DNA of 64,000 bases from Zoroaster sp. YZ-2022 (taxonomy: Eukaryota; Echinodermata; Asteroidea; Forcipulatida; Zoroasteridae): assembly GCA_029582265.1 (NCBI GenBank), contig CM055835.1, positions 10,736,041 to 10,800,040 of the forward strand, given 5' to 3'. Both the position numbers and the translations under genes were made by a program. Below are positions 61,402 through 64,000 of this stretch, piece after piece. Under the pieces are notes generated by a model. The model was not told the DNA's origin. It made no database searches and saw only the letters and a program-made list of their open reading frames with translations. Every line of letters starts with the position of its first letter. Position 1 is the first letter of the stretch.

Positions 61402-62297
61402 GCATGTTCATCAACATCATTCAGTGTCATGTCGACACAACAATGAATAATTCAGTAAAGTGGAGTGTGGCAGTTATTTATTGGCAATCTTTTTGAATAA
61501 TGTGGTGCAAAAAGTTTGACCAGTTGTTTTAAATTACAAAGCATAAAGATCTCGTCAAGCTTCTATGGCGGCTGGGAAAATCTTGAACTTCACTTTGGGA
61601 TTCTGAAAAGCATTCATTAAAATTCTGGCTAGAACACAGATGAACGAACACTGGTGATAATTCCCAATGGTCTTTGGCTGTCTGACAAAACCAAATTAAA
61701 CAAATTTCGTTTAACTCTTAAGCAGAATTTCCTAAATTAAAGATGAAGTTTGAGGAGTACATTTATTAATGTTACTAGCAGACGACTGACTATATGAAAA
61801 CACAACAACCCTTTATGCTGCTACCCATGCCATGTTTATTGAACCTCCACTGATGTGTTGCATTTACATACTTAAACAGCAGTGTGTTCTTTCTGCAAAT
61901 TGGCTGAATAATTAAGCCGCATGGACCGATGTATTTTTAGACATTTGTTTAAAACTAACAAAAACATTGAGAGTCAAATGATATTTTAGTTGGTATTATG
62001 GATGTCTAATAAGTCATAACAATAAATAAAGTCTTTGTTAAAGAGTGGTTTAGAATATCTCTTTTCATTCACTTGCAATCCTACAGGGGTATTGTCTCTG
62101 TTTGGGGCTGTTATTTCTTTTTTCACTGTTGTTCACTCGTTTTTTTTATACTGTGCAATTTTTCTTTTTTTTGTTTTAATGGATTTGTACTTTTGAATTT
62201 GATGTGTAAAATTTTAAAATTACTTGAAATGAAATGTATTCCACACTAACCTTACACTACATCCCATTGAATGCATAATGTGTACATAAAAACTTAC

Positions 62298-63556
62298 ATC
62301 CTTAGTATTGGAATGGTTCTTTTTCTGATGTCCTTGGTGCTGCAGATTACCACTCTCTTGTACCATAGTCTGCCACTGCAATCTTATCACCAGGTTGACA
62401 ACAGCAATACCCCGAACAAATTGAATTCTCTGAACCAAATTCACCACACAGCTCCCCGGGTTCTAGCAGCTCCACCTTGCCAAGATTGATATCACCAACC
62501 TCTGACTCCTTGAATCTCCAGATGACAAAACTTGTGATCAATTTTGAAGTCTTTGACTGCTGAAATTTCAAGTCCTTGATAGTAGGATAGAGTGAAAGGA
62601 AGTCAGGATCTGATGAAGTGTTGGTGACATCTTTGGCGGTCTCCAGTGAATGCTGTTTGTTGTGAGATTACACTCACTGTTTGCTCATATTCATCAATTT
62701 GTTGTTATGATCTTTGTGGAGGTTTTTATTTCATCAATGATGCGACTCTTGAGCTGTTACCTCAGCCCTAATCTCATCAGCTCTGTTCTTCACCTCTGTC
62801 ATGGTTCTTTCAACTGATGCCCAGTTCGTCTTTCATTGTTGAGGCAGTTGCTGAGATTGTTCAAGTTCATGAGAACTCCTTCAAGGAGTAAAGGTGAGCC
62901 AATGACTGTTTATATGTGGATGAGGCTTGGTCATACTCAATGTACTCATGTTGTGGTTTACAGTGGTACAGGGGACGTGCAAGCAAATCAAATCAACTTG
63001 TCACATGTTACACAGTAGAACCATGCCACTTCACCTTCATGGGTTTGGCATTCTGGATGACGTTTTTGTTTTGTCTCTTTTATTGCTACCTTCCCTGAAG
63101 AATGTCACTCCAAAAGTAGCAACAGTGTGACTTGACAATGCAGCGATTCTTGAGTGTATGTCACTGCAGTTGTTGCATATATTCTGTGCGCATTTTGAAC
63201 AGCGATGCGTCGCCTCATTTCCTCATTGCATAATTCACGGGTAAGCTTTGTGTTGCCTGATGGCTGACCACTTCTGTTGCAATGTGATCTCCTCAACAAG
63301 ACCAATTAGATAGAAGTTGGTCTTGAAGCCTGGAACCCCAGCCGTAGGAAGTTGTGTCTCCACGTCGACACAAAGGACAAGGAATCCTTGACAGCATCCT
63401 TGTATTTGGTGTGGTATTCATCTAAACAGTTTTCACAGAAGCTGTGGACACAGTCCAGTATTTTGGGTTGTCTGTACACCTCTTTGCAAATACTGCCTCA
63501 AGATGATCCTTGCTGATTTTCTCCTAGAATGAACCCAATGTTGGATTAAGTAGTTT
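62298..63556 (-). pseudogene. TRIM-NHL copy C, exon 1, degenerate
   Basis: Aligns throughout with exon 1 of A and B, including the donor near 62298, but the start ATG is deleted (GTAGTTTTCTAGATC for GTAGCCATTTCTATAGATC) and there are many frameshifts across RING, B-box and coiled coil. Its B-box 1 (in the restored local frame HRCSKCAQNICNNC) is a third version unlike A or B. Poor consensus quality could account for some of the indels but not for the loss of the ATG block. Confidence 0.75.
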
Positions 63557-64000
63557 TCTAGATCTGTTTATAAATGATGTATGGAATGAAATGTAACTCA
63601 GACTCAATATCAGGCTCATCAGGTAATGCAACAATAAGTTTGTCAAAAAGTGTTTAAAGGTTACTTGACTTTCAGAGAAAAGTTTCAAGTACATTTGAGA
63701 TACAATTTTTCAATAAATCTTGTTTTTTTAACAATATTTACTGTAGTATCAAATTATTTGTCATGTTCTTATGAAACAAATTTCAATGTAATTTCGAAAA
63801 GGAAGGCATTTCCTGGGAGGTTATCCTCCATACCCAATAATTTAGCCTTGTTTTGGTCATCTATTAAAGGTTAATATTAGTATTGTGTACTCATGCTGAC
63901 AAAATACTGAATATTTAAATTGTGTTTGGTCACCCAAAGTTGTGAACTTTAAAACCAGACATCTAACAAAAATCCAGTTAAACATATTTGACAGAATGAT

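Larger units (their letters stand above)
57931..64000. repeat. Tandem segmental unit III (TRIM-NHL pseudogene C), incomplete
   Basis: Same order as units I and II but cut by the window end. It is riddled with one- and two-base deletions compared with the other two, and its minisatellite is expanded. Confidence 0.8.

Overview
The window is nuclear DNA of a metazoan. Genes have canonical GT/AG introns, the base composition is AT-rich, and mobile DNA covers most of the sequence. A tandem TRIM-NHL family, a HECT-plus-integrase transposon and Penelope-type ribozyme debris together suggest a marine invertebrate deuterostome (hemichordate, cephalochordate or echinoderm). I cannot name the species from sequence alone.

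Region 1 (1-26776) is one very large palindrome. Its two ~7 kb arms run in opposite orientation. Each arm carries stacked TTAA-flanked MITEs, a hammerhead-ribozyme-bearing fragment, and a tandem array of about ten tRNA-like cassettes with pol III A and B boxes. The middle is a ~304-bp satellite that changes strand near 10215 and has a three-monomer higher-order repeat in its longer half. The right arm is interrupted by an 8954-bp DNA transposon (15191-24144) flanked by a 6-bp target duplication ATAATC. The unoccupied site is still present in the left arm at 2636-2641. This inner element carries a SAM-like/HECT-type E3-ligase-like gene on + and an rve-type integrase (transposase) gene on -. Both are broken by many frameshifts. 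Its ends hold arrays of a 21-bp palindromic unit.

Region 2 (26777-29666) is gene-poor, holds repeat fragments and contains a 500-base assembly gap (29031-29530).

Region 3 (29667-64000) is a tandem triplication. Each unit carries a two-exon TRIM-NHL gene (RING, two B-boxes, coiled coil, NHL propeller) on the minus strand. At least the first two units end with a short plus-strand exon. Copies A (641 aa) and B (642 aa) are intact. Copy C has lost its start codon and carries many indels. Between A and B the RING and coiled coil are almost identical, while differences pile up in the B-boxes and at a recurring position in the NHL blades. That pattern looks like diversifying selection on recognition surfaces. 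Unit I also gained a LINE 3' end (36802-37308) and a 4.0-kb TIR element (37506-41503). The empty sites of both survive in unit II, and a 193-bp retroposon in unit II has its empty site in unit I.

The strongest leads are the hypervariable TRIM-NHL cluster, the HECT/integrase transposon and the minimal hammerhead ribozyme.
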